Assembly: GCA_964291375.2 (NCBI GenBank)
Contig: OZ219809.1
Coordinates: forward strand, 1,674,001 to 1,738,000
DNA length: 64,000 nucleotides
From: 3107 sp001483205
GTDB lineage: Bacteria > Pseudomonadota > Alphaproteobacteria > Rhodobacterales > Rhodobacteraceae
Direction of reading: 5' to 3'
How positions within the stretch are numbered: position 1 is the first letter of the stretch; every line of letters begins with the position of its first letter. Position numbers and translations under genes: made by a program. Of the stretch, positions 35,473-45,148 are shown piece after piece. The notes under the pieces are model-generated. The model saw only the letters and a program-made list of their open reading frames with translations, was not told the origin of the DNA and searched no databases.

Positions 35473-35808
35473 CTAATGGGTCGTCGTGTTCGACAGCAGG
35501 TTGATGACGGCGATCCCGGCAATGATCAGCGCCAGACCGATCAGCGCCGGCAGGTCGAGCTTTTGGCCGAAAACCAGAAACGCGATCAGGGCAATGAAAA
35601 CGATCCCCAGCCCGGACCAGATTGCATAGACAACCCCAACCGGCATGAATTTGAGCGTCAGGGCAAGCAGATAGAAGGAAACGGCATAGGCCGCAAAAAC
35701 CAGCACGGACGGGCCGGGGCGCGAAAACTGCTGGCTGGCTTGCAGGGCGGTTGTGCCGATGGTTTCTGCGGCAACGGCAAGGATCAGATAGATATAGTGG
35801 ATGGGCAT
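35473..35808 (-). CDS. Small multidrug resistance (SMR/EmrE-like) transporter
   Basis: The 111-residue protein has four predicted membrane helices, with the essential membrane glutamate of the family in VAAETIGTTALQAS (Glu15). It also has the GVVYAIWSGLGIV helix and the GLALIIAGIAVINLLS helix typical of EmrE. A longer in-frame reading exists upstream, but MPIHYIYL is the normal family start. SMR dimers exchange protons for cationic drugs or guanidinium-type compounds. It converges on the sulfotransferase gene and is probably not part of that cluster. Confidence 0.92.
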   Translation of the reverse strand: MPIHYIYLILAVAAETIGTTALQASQQFSRPGPSVLVFAAYAVSFYLLALTLKFMPVGVVYAIWSGLGIVFIALIAFLVFGQKLDLPALIGLALIIAGIAVINLLSNTTTH

Positions 35809-35859
35809 GGTGCGTATCCTGTGGTGGAATTTGGCCGTCTGTTTGGGGCGTTTGCGGTC

Positions 35860-35887
35860 TGTATAACCGGGTCCGCCGTTCTGACAA
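35860..35887 (-). promoter_or_regulatory. Candidate promoter of the SMR transporter gene
   Basis: On the minus strand TTGTCA and TATACA are separated by 16 bp, about 50 bp before the ATG at 35808. It is a reasonable sigma-70-like match in the recO-SMR gap. Confidence 0.45.
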
Positions 35888-35948
35888 GGTGCGTCACGGC
35901 CTTCCGTCCGATGCCTGATCCGCCGCCCGCCTGCCCTCGCCGTGCCCC

Positions 35949-36674
35949 TTAACGCCCTGCCAGCCGCTCGATCAGCCTTTGCCGGGCCGCAGGCAGGGGG
36001 GTATTCCCCAGCGCCGGGGCCAACCGGGCATTCAGGAAATGGCCTGTGGTCGCAAGACCGGCGAGAATATCCGCCACATCCGCCGCGTCCTGCCCAAGCA
36101 GACAGGCAGGCAGGGGCAACAGCCGGTCCGCCCACTTGCCCGCCCCCGCACGGCTGACCGCGCGCCCGGTTCTGGGCGAAACATGGATCAGGTCTTCACG
36201 GCTGCCGGTGGCGGCGCATTTCGACAGATCAAGGCCAAAGCCGAGTTCCCTCAGCAACGCCAGTTCCCAGCGCAGATAGGCCAGCGGCCAGTCGTCCCCG
36301 GCCTCCAGACCATCCAGAAGCGCGATGCTGCGGTGGTAGAGCGCCGGGTGCGGTTCGCGTTCCGGCAGGGTGAATTTCAGCAACGCGCAGACCGCGTTCA
36401 GCCCCGCCAGCGCCAGCCGGTCACCCAAAGGGCCGCCCGCCCTCGAACGCAGCGGCTCCACCACCGTGAAAACGCCCAGGTGGTCCTCGAGCCGCGCGCG
36501 CCAGGTCACGTCAAGCTGCGCGCCCGGTTGCAGGAAAGGCGCAAGCCGTCGTGACGCGCCCCGGCGCACGACCCCGGCGTGCCGTCCGTGCCCGGCGGTG
36601 AAAACCTCGATGATGGCAGAGCTTTCCCCGTGGCGTCTGACCGCCAGAATCGCCCCTTCGTCGCGCCATTCCAT
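35949..36674 (-). CDS. recO: DNA repair and recombination protein RecO
   Basis: This 241-residue protein mediates RecA loading in the RecFOR pathway. The N-terminal OB fold is seen in EWRDEGAILAVRRHGESSAIIEVFTAGHGRHAGVVRRGASRR, here cited only as its start and end. It is followed by the helical domain (LAYLRWELALLRELGFGLDLSKCAATG) with the characteristic cysteine. Residues of the zinc finger seen in some homologues are mostly absent. It is divergent from ileS, with 237 bp between them. Confidence 0.93.
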   Translation of the reverse strand: MEWRDEGAILAVRRHGESSAIIEVFTAGHGRHAGVVRRGASRRLAPFLQPGAQLDVTWRARLEDHLGVFTVVEPLRSRAGGPLGDRLALAGLNAVCALLKFTLPEREPHPALYHRSIALLDGLEAGDDWPLAYLRWELALLRELGFGLDLSKCAATGSREDLIHVSPRTGRAVSRAGAGKWADRLLPLPACLLGQDAADVADILAGLATTGHFLNARLAPALGNTPLPAARQRLIERLAGR

Positions 36675-36911
36675 GGGCCGATCCTACGGCGGGGATATTT
36701 GGCCGCAAGGGGGGCGGCCATATGCGCCTTTACGCCGCCCGCCCCCGCGCCTATAACCCGGCCATGATGACCCGCCGTGCCACGATCATTCTGCGAATTA
36801 CCTGCCCGGCGCTCTGAGGATCGGAGCCGCCGGGACACCACGCATGGGGCCGTCTGCCGAGTATCACACCCCGCCCCAAGTATCACGCCCCCCTTCGAGG
36901 ATCACCCCCGC

Positions 36912-39860
36912 ATGTGCGCCGACACGCCCGCCCCCGACTACAAAGACACCCTGAATCTGCCCCGAACCGGCTTTCCGATGCGCGCGGGACTGCCGAAACG
37001 CGAACCGGGTTGGCTCGACCGCTGGCAACATATCGGCATCTATGACCGCCTGCGCGACCGGTCGGCGGGGCGCGCGCCGTTCACGCTCCATGACGGCCCG
37101 CCCTATGCCAACGGCCACCTGCATATCGGCCACGCACTGAACAAGATCCTGAAAGACATGGTGGTGCGCAGCCAACAGATGATGGGCCGGGACGCGCGCT
37201 ATATCCCCGGCTGGGACTGTCACGGCCTGCCCATCGAATGGAAGATCGAGGAACGCTATCGCAGCGCAGTCCGCAGCAAGGACGAGGTTGACACCATTGA
37301 TTTCCGGCAGGAGTGCCGGAAGTTTGCCGAAGGCTGGATCGACATCCAGCGCGAGGAATTTCGCCGCCTTGGGATCACCGGCGCGTGGGACAAGCCCTAT
37401 CTGACCATGGATTTCCACGCCGAGCAGGTGATTTCCGAGGAATTTATGAAGTTCCTGATGAACGGCACGCTGTATCGCGGGGCCAAACCGGTGATGTGGT
37501 CGCCAGTGGAAAAGACCGCACTGGCCGAGGCAGAGATAGAATATCACGACCACCGCAGTCATACGATCTGGGTCAGGCTCGCCATCACCAACGGGCAGGG
37601 CGATCTGGCGGATGCGGGCGTTGTCATCTGGACGACGACACCCTGGACGATCCCCTCGAACAAGGCGGTCGCCTTTAACCGGTCAATCTCTTACGGGCTT
37701 TACCGGGTTGACGCGACCGGGGAGGAAAGCCTGACAAAGCCGGGTGCCCTATTTCTGTTTGCCGACACGCTGGCCGGGGCAGCGCTGGAGGCGGCACGGG
37801 TGACGGCCTTCACCCGGCTGCGCGATGTCGCCGCATCCGAATTTGACGGCATGATCCTTGCGCACCCCTTGCGCGGCCTTCCCGGTGCGGGCGGCTTCTG
37901 GAATTACGAGGTGCCGATGATTGATGGCGATCATGTGACCGATGAGGCCGGGACGGGTTTCGTGCATACCGCGCCCAGCCACGGGGCGGATGATTACGAG
38001 GCCTTCGCAAGTCGTGGCTGGACCGACCGGATGACCGACAATGTGGGCGAGGAGTCCGAGTTTCTGCCCCATGTGCCGTTTTTTGCCGGGCTTCGGGTCT
38101 TTGACCGCAGGGGGCGCGAAGGCGGGGCCAACGCCGCTGTCATCGACAGGCTGACAGAGGCGGGCGGTCTGGTCGCGCGCGGGCAGGTGACCCATTCCTA
38201 CCCCCATAGCTGGCGGTCGAAAGCGCCGATCATCTTTCGCAGCACCCCGCAATGGTTCGCCGCCATTGACCGCGAAGTCGGGGATGATCAGGACGATTAT
38301 GGCCGAACGATCCGGGAGCGCGCGCTCGCCTCAATCGACAGGCTGGTGGAGTGGACCCCGCGCACCGGCCGCAACCGGCTGCATTCGATGATCGAGGCGC
38401 GCCCGGACTGGGTGCTCTCGCGTCAACGGGCCTGGGGCGTGCCACTTACCTGTTTCACCCGCAAGGGCGCGCAGCCGTCCGATGCCGACTATCTGCTGCG
38501 CAATGAGGCCGTCAACGCGCGCATCGTCCGGGTGTTCGGGGCCGAGGGCGCGGATGCCTGGTATGCAGAGGGCGCGAAGGAGCGGTTTCTGTCAGGGATT
38601 GCCGACCCCCGGACCGGGGCGGCGCTTGACCCTGACGATTATGATCAGGTGTTCGATATTCTGGATGTGTGGTTCGATTCCGGCTCTACCCACGCCTTTG
38701 TTCTGCGCGACCGTGAGGATGGCTCTGCGGATGGTCTGGCCGATCTCTACCTCGAAGGCACCGATCAGCATCGCGGCTGGTTCCATTCCTCGATGCTGCA
38801 AGCCTGCGGGACGCGGGGGCGGGCGCCCTATCGCGCGGTTCTGACCCATGGTTTCACCCTTGACGGCAAGGGCAACAAGATGTCGAAATCGCTGGGTAAC
38901 ACCATCGCGCCCGATCAGGTGGTGAAGCAATACGGGGCCGACATCCTGCGGCTGTGGGTTGCACAGTCGGACTATACCGCCGATATGAGAATCGGGGATG
39001 AGATTCTGAAAGGCGCGGCAGACGGGTATCGCCGCCTGCGCAATACCATGCGTTTCATCCTCGGGTCACTGGCCCATTTCACCGAAGCCGACCGCACGGA
39101 CCCGGCGGCGATGCCGGAGCTGGAGCGCTGGGTGCTGCACCGGCTGGCCGAGCTTGATCGCATCGTGCGCACGGGCTATGAAAAATATGATTTTCAGGGT
39201 GTGTTTCAGGCGGTTTTCACCTTCGCCACCGTCGATCTGTCGAGCTTCTATTTCGACATTCGCAAAGATGCGCTGTATTGCGACGGGGACAGCGCCCGCC
39301 GCCGGGCGGCAAGAACGGTGCTTGATCTGCTCTATCACCGTCTGACCGCCTGGCTGGCCCCGATCCTGGTGTTCACCATGGAAGAGGTGTGGCTGGAGCG
39401 CAATCCGGGGCCGGAGAGTTCGGTTCACCTGACGGATATGCCGGAGACGCCCGCCGGGTGGCTGGATGAGGCGCTGGCGGCGAAATGGGCCGCTGTTCGT
39501 CGTGTCCGCAGGGTGGTGACTGCCGCGCTGGAGGTGCAGCGGGCCGACAAGGTGATCGGCGCATCGCTGGAGGCCGCGCCGGTGGTTCATGTGCGGGACG
39601 GGGGGGTGCTCGCCGCCCTGAAGACGGTGGATTTTGCCGATGTCTGCATCACGTCCGGCATTGTGCTGACCGGTGACCCGAGCCCGGCAGAGGCATTTCG
39701 TCTGCCGGAGGTCGATGGTGTTGGCGTGGTGTTTGAGGCCGCTGAGGGCGGCAAGTGTCTGCGCTGTTGGAAAATCCTCACCGATGTGGGCCGCCATGCG
39801 CACCCCGGAACCTGCGCGCGCTGTGATGGGGCGCTGGCGGAAACTGAGACCAGGGCCTGA
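36912..39860 (+). CDS. ileS: Isoleucyl-tRNA synthetase
   Basis: From the ATG at 36912 the protein is 982 residues, beginning MCADTPAPDYKDTLNLPRT, the usual IleRS opening. An upstream in-frame extension to 36777 adds non-homologous sequence. The class I signature is HLHIGHALNK. The editing domain spans GVVIWTTTPWTIPSN to GTGFVHTAPSHGADDYE. The catalytic loop is NKMSKSLGN, and the C-terminal zinc motif has CLRCWK and CARCDGAL. The bacterial type is clear. No T-box leader is seen. Confidence 0.97.
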   Translation: MCADTPAPDYKDTLNLPRTGFPMRAGLPKREPGWLDRWQHIGIYDRLRDRSAGRAPFTLHDGPPYANGHLHIGHALNKILKDMVVRSQQMMGRDARYIPGWDCHGLPIEWKIEERYRSAVRSKDEVDTIDFRQECRKFAEGWIDIQREEFRRLGITGAWDKPYLTMDFHAEQVISEEFMKFLMNGTLYRGAKPVMWSPVEKTALAEAEIEYHDHRSHTIWVRLAITNGQGDLADAGVVIWTTTPWTIPSNKAVAFNRSISYGLYRVDATGEESLTKPGALFLFADTLAGAALEAARVTAFTRLRDVAASEFDGMILAHPLRGLPGAGGFWNYEVPMIDGDHVTDEAGTGFVHTAPSHGADDYEAFASRGWTDRMTDNVGEESEFLPHVPFFAGLRVFDRRGREGGANAAVIDRLTEAGGLVARGQVTHSYPHSWRSKAPIIFRSTPQWFAAIDREVGDDQDDYGRTIRERALASIDRLVEWTPRTGRNRLHSMIEARPDWVLSRQRAWGVPLTCFTRKGAQPSDADYLLRNEAVNARIVRVFGAEGADAWYAEGAKERFLSGIADPRTGAALDPDDYDQVFDILDVWFDSGSTHAFVLRDREDGSADGLADLYLEGTDQHRGWFHSSMLQACGTRGRAPYRAVLTHGFTLDGKGNKMSKSLGNTIAPDQVVKQYGADILRLWVAQSDYTADMRIGDEILKGAADGYRRLRNTMRFILGSLAHFTEADRTDPAAMPELERWVLHRLAELDRIVRTGYEKYDFQGVFQAVFTFATVDLSSFYFDIRKDALYCDGDSARRRAARTVLDLLYHRLTAWLAPILVFTMEEVWLERNPGPESSVHLTDMPETPAGWLDEALAAKWAAVRRVRRVVTAALEVQRADKVIGASLEAAPVVHVRDGGVLAALKTVDFADVCITSGIVLTGDPSPAEAFRLPEVDGVGVVFEAAEGGKCLRCWKILTDVGRHAHPGTCARCDGALAETETRA

Positions 39861-39885
39861 CACTCCGCCAGCAGATAAAAGTGTC

Positions 39886-40653
39886 TCAGGTCCGCAGGCC
39901 CCGGCGTTCAGGGATGATCTGTTGCGCCACGCCTGCGCCCATCAGATAGACCGAGGTGGCGATCAGCCCCCACAAGGCCCAGCTTTGCGGGTGAAAATCG
40001 ACCCAGGCCGCCCAGGCTGCAAACCCCGTCCACAGTGCCGTCACCGGCAGCGAGACCATCCGCCACCGGGCGGTGCGCACCGGATGGATGAATTTCAGCG
40101 GCAGGAACATCGTCACCGCCGTCAGGCAGACAATCGCCAGAATCACCCAGTGATTGGGTGTGGTGGCGAACAGCACCAGCACCAGCATGTTCCAGCATCC
40201 GGGAAAGCCGGAAAAAGAATTGTCCCTGGTCTTCATCCGGGTATCGGCGAAATACAGGGCGCTGGCATAGGTGATAACGATGATCGCCAGCCAGCCGGTC
40301 CAGCCGGTCAGCAACCCCGACTTGAATAGCGCATAGGCGGGCACGAACACATAGGTCAGATAGTCGATGATCAGGTCCAGAAGCACACCATCATAGACCG
40401 GCGCATTCTTCTTGACATGATATTTGCGGGCCAGCGGGCCGTCTATCCCGTCCACGGCAAAGGCAACCACCAGCCACAGGAACATCAGGCTCCATTTCGC
40501 CTCGACCGCTGCCAGCATCGCCAGCATGGCGAACACGGCCCCGGTCGCGGTCAGAAAATGGACGCAGAGCGCCTTGAAACGATCCGTCATCGAAACGTCA
40601 TGCAGGAATTTGTCGCGGAGTGCAAATGTCATTGCGCGGGCTGTCCGGGACAC
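39886..40653 (-). CDS. pcs: Phosphatidylcholine synthase
   Basis: This integral-membrane CDP-alcohol phosphotransferase condenses CDP-diacylglycerol with choline. The family motif spans DGIDGPLARKYHVKK and continues to YDGVLLDLIIDY (D-G-x2-A-R...D-x3-D). Further Pcs signatures are SALYFADTRMKTRDN, FSGFPGCWN and FLPLKFIHPVR. Eight or so helices are expected. The longest reading starts with GTG at 40653; ATG at 40632 or 40590 (MTDRFK) are alternatives, the last close to homologue starts. The gene is convergent with ileS and marks an alphaproteobacterial envelope containing phosphatidylcholine. Confidence 0.93.
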   Translation of the reverse strand: MSRTARAMTFALRDKFLHDVSMTDRFKALCVHFLTATGAVFAMLAMLAAVEAKWSLMFLWLVVAFAVDGIDGPLARKYHVKKNAPVYDGVLLDLIIDYLTYVFVPAYALFKSGLLTGWTGWLAIIVITYASALYFADTRMKTRDNSFSGFPGCWNMLVLVLFATTPNHWVILAIVCLTAVTMFLPLKFIHPVRTARWRMVSLPVTALWTGFAAWAAWVDFHPQSWALWGLIATSVYLMGAGVAQQIIPERRGLRT

Positions 40654-40672
40654 GGGGCTTCGGCCTGTATGT

Positions 40673-41608
40673 TCAACTGCCCGCGCCTGCCCTCGGGTGG
40701 GTCCGGTCGTAAACTTCCATCAGGCTGACCTGATTGACAGCGGTATAACCCTGGGTGGTGGCCAGGCTGACATGGCCCAGCAAATCCTGTATCGCCCGCA
40801 AATCCCCGCCCGCGTTCAGCAGATGCGTCGCAAAAGAGTGGCGCAGAGCGTGCGGCGTCGCGCTTTTCGGCAATCCCAGCATCAGGCGGCCCTGCTCCAT
40901 CACCTTCTGCGCCTGCCGCGCGCTCAGACGCCCGCCGCGCTTGCCCCGGAACAGGGGCGCATCGGCCTCACGCGCAAACGGCATCAGCGCCGCATACCGG
41001 TCCACCGCGTCGCGCGCAGGCGCAATCACCGGAACAAGCCGGGTCTTGCCGCCCTTGCCCGTGATGCGCAGGGTATCCGGCAGGGGCGCATCGGCCATAT
41101 TCAGCGACAGCGCCTCGGATATGCGCAGCCCGCAGCCATAAAGCAGCGTCAGCACCGCCATGTCCCGCGCGCTGATCCAGTCTTCACGCGCGATCTCTCC
41201 GGCGGTGTCGATGATGGCCATGGCAGCGTCGGCCTCCAGTGGCCGGGGCAGTTTCTCCGGCGCTTTCGGCGCGCGCATCGACAGGATGGCGGTTGCGTCG
41301 AACCCCTCCCGCTCTGACAGCCAGCGATAAAAATTCTTCACCGCCGACAGTTTTCGCGCCAGTGACCGCCCCGAAACCTGATGCGCGCGCTCATGGGCCA
41401 TCCACGCCCGCATGTCGGCAATGCGCACCGCGCGCAGCACCCGCACCCCGCCGCCTTCGCCCAGATGCGCAACCATGAAGGCCAGATGCGACAAAAGGTC
41501 GGCGCGATAGGCCGCCACCGTGTTGGCGGCAAGGCCATGGACAGCCCCGCGCGTCGCCAGCCACTTTTCCAGCGCGTCGCGCAGAGCAGCGGAAAGCGCA
41601 AGCGTCAC
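40673..41608 (-). CDS. xerC: Tyrosine recombinase XerC-type
   Basis: The 311-residue recombinase has an N-terminal SAM-like core-binding domain. The catalytic residues follow in order: arginine in CGLRISEAL, lysine in GKGGKTRLVP, HALRHSFATHLL, the histidine in LLGHVSL, and tyrosine in GYTAVN. It resolves chromosome dimers at dif. It overlaps the DUF484 gene by four bases, the arrangement seen with xerC in many proteobacteria. Confidence 0.95.
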   Translation of the reverse strand: MTLALSAALRDALEKWLATRGAVHGLAANTVAAYRADLLSHLAFMVAHLGEGGGVRVLRAVRIADMRAWMAHERAHQVSGRSLARKLSAVKNFYRWLSEREGFDATAILSMRAPKAPEKLPRPLEADAAMAIIDTAGEIAREDWISARDMAVLTLLYGCGLRISEALSLNMADAPLPDTLRITGKGGKTRLVPVIAPARDAVDRYAALMPFAREADAPLFRGKRGGRLSARQAQKVMEQGRLMLGLPKSATPHALRHSFATHLLNAGGDLRAIQDLLGHVSLATTQGYTAVNQVSLMEVYDRTHPRAGAGS

Positions 41609-42345
41609 GACAGCCAGCGCATCATGGCGCGCTCGAACACCGCCCCGAAGAACGCCAGCAAATCGGTGCCGTGATCGGGCCGGAAATGATGCGGGTCTTT
41701 CGACCCCAACACCAGCATCCCCGGCAACCGGTTGCCGCCTAGATCCAGACGCAGGGCGGCCTCAGAGCGGATGCCTGCCCCGCGCCCCCGGTGGACCGGC
41801 CCGGCATCAGGCGCAATCCGGCGCAGAACGACCTCTCGCCCGCCGTCGAGATAGCGCGCCACAAAGCCCGGCTCGGCAACGCTCAGCACATCCGACAGCC
41901 GCCTGACCGCAGGGTCTTCGCCGCCAAGCGCCGTTTCCAGCACCAGCCGCACGCAGTCGAGCCGCAGAATCGCCGCAACCTCACCGTCGAGGTCGCGCAG
42001 AAACTCCTCGAACCCGGTCGGATCAAGCATCCGCAGGATTGCCCGATGCACCTGATTCATCCCGGCGAGGTTTTCATACGCCGCCGCCACCACCGACCGG
42101 TGGATGTCTTCGAGCCGACTGAGCCGCGCCTCCAGACGGTCAAGGGCGATGGTGCGCAGATCAACCACATTCCCGCCCTTGCCGGTATCCGCCATCGAGA
42201 TCAGCGCCCGCATGATCGACGGGTCTTCCAGAACCAGCGCGGGATTTTTCAGGATGCGGTCGTGCAGGTCATCGTCACTGCCGACGCTTTTATGGGGGAT
42301 TTTCGTGCTCACAATGGTCTCCGGATTTACCTGTATCCGGGGCAT
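41605..42345 (-). CDS. DUF484 family protein (GAF-like)
   Basis: A 246-residue protein of the DUF484 family, usually encoded before xerC. The N-terminal helical region (LHDRILKNPALVLEDPSIMRALI) is followed by a helical linker (DRLEARLSRLEDIHRSVVAAAYENLAGMNQ cited by start and end) and a GAF-like domain ending in LVLGSKDPHHFRPDHGTDLLAFF. Biochemical function is unknown. Coupling with xerC (ATGA overlap) suggests a link to chromosome segregation or cell division. Confidence 0.88.
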   Translation of the reverse strand: MPRIQVNPETIVSTKIPHKSVGSDDDLHDRILKNPALVLEDPSIMRALISMADTGKGGNVVDLRTIALDRLEARLSRLEDIHRSVVAAAYENLAGMNQVHRAILRMLDPTGFEEFLRDLDGEVAAILRLDCVRLVLETALGGEDPAVRRLSDVLSVAEPGFVARYLDGGREVVLRRIAPDAGPVHRGRGAGIRSEAALRLDLGGNRLPGMLVLGSKDPHHFRPDHGTDLLAFFGAVFERAMMRWLS

Positions 42346-42453
42346 TCATAATACATTTTTCGCGGATATGCCGCCCCTGTCCGAACCGGGCCGGGGATGA
42401 TCACATTCCTGCAACAGTCGTGCGGGTGTGTCCGGCCCGCCGGGCGGCCCCGG

Positions 42454-43008
42454 TCAGTGCAGTCTGGCCCCGACATCGGCGATGGCGTCATTGATCAGCG
42501 CATCCGCCTCCGCAGGGGTCATCTTGCGGGCAATCACATCCCCCGCCGCGCCGGTGGCAATGGCAATCGCCCGGTCGCGCACGTCCCTGACCGCGGCTGC
42601 TTCGGCAGAGGCAATCCGGTCCTCCGCGGTTTGCAAACGACGCTCAATCGCCCGTTTCAGGTCTTCCTTTGCCTGTTCCGCCGCTGCTTCGGCCTCGGCT
42701 TTGGCATGGGCGATGATCCGCGCCGTCTGTTCCTTAATTTCTTCGTGCTTGCGCTCGTAAGAGGCTAGCAGGGTCTGCGCCTCTTCCCGCAGCCTGCGGG
42801 CCTCATCAAGGTTCGAGCGGATACCGTCGGCGCGCTTGTCCAGCATCCCGGCCAACAGACCGGGGACGCCGAATTTCAGCAACACGGCGATGAACAACAG
42901 GAAAGAGACGATGACGACAAAATCGGTGTTCCCGAATGACAGGAACGGGCCGGATGCGGCGAGCGCCGGACCGGACGGCAGAGCCAGAAAAACCGCGAGT
43001 TTCTTCAT
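42454..43008 (-). CDS. atpF: ATP synthase F0 subunit b
   Basis: The 184-residue stator subunit has one N-terminal membrane helix (FVVIVSFLLFIAVLLKFGVP) and a long charged coiled coil rich in alanine, glutamate and lysine. A short signal-like segment precedes the helix. It is last in the F0 operon, 12 bp after the b' gene. The pair b and b' replaces the b homodimer in this type of bacterium. Confidence 0.92.
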   Translation of the reverse strand: MKKLAVFLALPSGPALAASGPFLSFGNTDFVVIVSFLLFIAVLLKFGVPGLLAGMLDKRADGIRSNLDEARRLREEAQTLLASYERKHEEIKEQTARIIAHAKAEAEAAAEQAKEDLKRAIERRLQTAEDRIASAEAAAVRDVRDRAIAIATGAAGDVIARKMTPAEADALINDAIADVGARLH

Positions 43009-43020
43009 CCTGTCACCCCT

Positions 43021-43578
43021 TTACCCTTTCATCCTGGCGTTGACCGCCGCGCTGACCGTGCGCCCGTCAGCCGGATGGCCCGTCAGCGCAAAGATGATTT
43101 CCTGCGTCACCTCGCGCGCAACCAGCCCGGCGTTTTCGACCGCCCCGGCGCGAATCCCGGCGATTGCGCGTTCCGACTCGGCGACCCGTGCGGCAATCTC
43201 GGCATCGGCGCGGGCGGTGGTGTCATCAAGATCGGCCTGCATTGCGGCCTTTGCCCCCTCGACGATGCGGTGGGCCTCGGCGCGCGCATCCGCCAGCGCC
43301 TTGTCATGGGCTTCCCGCGCATCCTCGGCCTTACGCTTCAGCTCTTCCGCCGCCGCCAGATCGTGGGTGATGGTTCCCTGACGCTCTGACAGGACGGCGG
43401 CGATGCGCGGCAGCGCCACCCGCGACAGGATGAAATAGATCACGGCAAGCGTGACCAGAAGCCAGAAAACCTGGTTCGGGAAGGTCGAGAACTCCAGTTG
43501 TGGCATCCCGGCGGCAGAGGCGTGCCCCGCCTCAGCCGCGCCATGGGCCTGGTCGGTCCCGGTCTGTGTGCTGGCCAT
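43021..43578 (-). CDS. atpG: ATP synthase F0 subunit b'
   Basis: Start at 43578 (MASTQTGTDQAHGA) is chosen because GGAGAAAAC precedes it; a longer frame to 43632 adds low-complexity residues. The 185-residue protein has membrane helix FWLLVTLAVIYFILSRVALPRIAAVL and a coiled-coil tail. This divergent b-type subunit is typical of photosynthetic and alphaproteobacterial ATP synthases, where it pairs with subunit b in the peripheral stalk. The symbol atpG follows the alphaproteobacterial usage for b' (also called atpF2). Confidence 0.9.
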   Translation of the reverse strand: MASTQTGTDQAHGAAEAGHASAAGMPQLEFSTFPNQVFWLLVTLAVIYFILSRVALPRIAAVLSERQGTITHDLAAAEELKRKAEDAREAHDKALADARAEAHRIVEGAKAAMQADLDDTTARADAEIAARVAESERAIAGIRAGAVENAGLVAREVTQEIIFALTGHPADGRTVSAAVNARMKG

Positions 43579-43661
43579 GTGTTTTCTCCTTCGGGGGCCG
43601 CCGCTGCCGCCGTTTGCGCCGGGCGCGCGCAAAGGCCCGCCCGGTCACCGGTTCGCCGTGA

Positions 43662-43898
43662 TCAGACGGCAAACATCAGAAGCAGGGCAACGAGGAACGA
43701 GAAAATCCCCAAAGCCTCGGCAAATGCAATGCCGATAAACAGCGTCGCGGTCTGACCACCGGCAGCCGACGGGTTGCGCAAAGCGCCTGCCAGAAAGTTC
43801 CCGGCAACATGGCCAACCCCGATGGCGGCGGCACCGGAACCGATCGCGGCCAGACCCGCGCCGATGAATTGACCCATTTGTGCGACATCGCCTTCCAT
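43662..43898 (-). CDS. atpE: ATP synthase F0 subunit c
   Basis: From the ATG at 43898, with AGGAGAAATCAA in front, the product is 78 residues. It has two helices, a glycine-rich first helix (GAGLAAIGSGAAAIGVGHVAG), the polar loop RNPSA and the ion-binding glutamate in GIAFAEALGIF. This is the proton-carrying rotor ring protein. The residues fit a proton-specific ring. Confidence 0.97.
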   Translation of the reverse strand: MEGDVAQMGQFIGAGLAAIGSGAAAIGVGHVAGNFLAGALRNPSAAGGQTATLFIGIAFAEALGIFSFLVALLLMFAV

Positions 43899-43967
43899 TT
43901 GATTTCTCCTTGCGTTGGAAGTGGCGTTAGATTCCGTTTGATAGTCCCCTGTGCCCGACACGCGCCG

Positions 43968-44771
43968 TCAGTGCGACGGATGCAGAGCGTCCTTCAGATA
44001 GACACAGGTCAGGATGGTGAACACATAGGCCTGGATGAAGGCCACGAGGACTTCGAGCGCATAGACGGCGGTGATTGCGAAGACCGGCAAAAAGGCGAAA
44101 ACCCCGAGCGCCCCGGCAAACCCCGCGAACACCTTCAGCACTGCGTGCCCGGCCATGACGTTCCCGGCCAGACGGATGGAATGGCTGACCGGGCGCACGA
44201 AGTAGGAAATCAGCTCGATCACCGCCAGAACCGGGCGCAGCGGCAGCGGCGCGGATGAAACCCAGAACAGGCCCAGAAACCCGGCCCCGTTTTTGACAAA
44301 ACCGACAACGGTCACGGTGACAAAGACCAGCGCCGCCAGCACCGCGGTCACGGCGATATGCGAGGTGGTGGTGAAGCTCATCGGGATCAGGCCCAGAACA
44401 TTGGCGAACAGGATGAAAAGAAACAGCGTCATTATGTAGGGGAAGAATTTCACCGCATCCTTTCCGGCCACATCCTCAACCATCCGGTAGACAAAGCCGT
44501 AGACCAGTTCGGCAACTGACTGCGCGCGGCCCGGAACGACCGACCGGCGGCGTGTGCCCAGAACCAGAAGGGCAATGACGCCAAGAACGGCAAGCGCCAT
44601 CCACAGGGTGACGTTGGTGGGTGTGAACACCCCGATGTCGCCGTGGCCGAACAGGGGTCTGACCTCGAACTGATCCATCGGGTGGATGGCCAGCCCGGCG
44701 TGCTCCGGCGCGAATAATGCGCCCGAGACGATGACCAGAACCATCATGGCCCAGAAGAAGATGTTGCTCAT
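43968..44771 (-). CDS. atpB: ATP synthase F0 subunit a
   Basis: The 267-residue membrane protein forms the proton half-channels. The essential arginine is in HSIRLAGNVMAGH, and the C-terminal helix continues through LEVLVAFIQAYVFTILTCVYL. Start at 44771 follows GAGAGGTGCCCCC. It adds an N-terminal hydrophobic segment (FFWAMMVLVIVSGALF) before the more usual beginning HPMDQFEV. A longer frame to 45170 overlaps atpI and is rejected. Confidence 0.95.
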   Translation of the reverse strand: MSNIFFWAMMVLVIVSGALFAPEHAGLAIHPMDQFEVRPLFGHGDIGVFTPTNVTLWMALAVLGVIALLVLGTRRRSVVPGRAQSVAELVYGFVYRMVEDVAGKDAVKFFPYIMTLFLFILFANVLGLIPMSFTTTSHIAVTAVLAALVFVTVTVVGFVKNGAGFLGLFWVSSAPLPLRPVLAVIELISYFVRPVSHSIRLAGNVMAGHAVLKVFAGFAGALGVFAFLPVFAITAVYALEVLVAFIQAYVFTILTCVYLKDALHPSH

Positions 44772-44806
44772 GGGGGCACCTCTCGTCCACCTTGTTCGCC
44801 GGGTGC

Positions 44807-45148
44807 TCAGCCCCGGTTTTGTTCCCTGTCTTTCTCTGCCCCGCGCCGGGGGGCCTGTTCCGACTGTATCTGACCCGCCGTGCGCAGCATCGTCCTGACA
44901 CCGGCGACAAAGCCCAGAAACAGAAACACCACCATCAGGAAAGGCCGCGTTCCGAACAGTGTGTCCAGCCCGTAACCTATCGCAAGGCCGATGCCAAGAC
45001 CGGCCACCAGCTCTATCACCATCCGCCAGGCCAGGCTGGCCAGCGAATAATGCTCGTCCGCAGGGGGGGGGGCCTCGATGTTCCGGCGCATTTTGCCGAT
45101 TCGGTCGCCCAACTCTCTCAGCCGGTCCGATTCTGGCTCGTCCGACAT
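44807..45148 (-). CDS. atpI: ATP synthase protein I
   Basis: This 113-residue protein has an N-terminal charged part and two membrane helices (VIELVAGLGIGLAIGYGLD and PFLMVVFLFLGFVAGVRTM), the layout of AtpI. It probably assists c-ring assembly or magnesium/calcium transport in the F0 operon. It is the first gene of the unit, 35 bp before subunit a. Confidence 0.88.
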   Translation of the reverse strand: MSDEPESDRLRELGDRIGKMRRNIEAPPPADEHYSLASLAWRMVIELVAGLGIGLAIGYGLDTLFGTRPFLMVVFLFLGFVAGVRTMLRTAGQIQSEQAPRRGAEKDREQNRG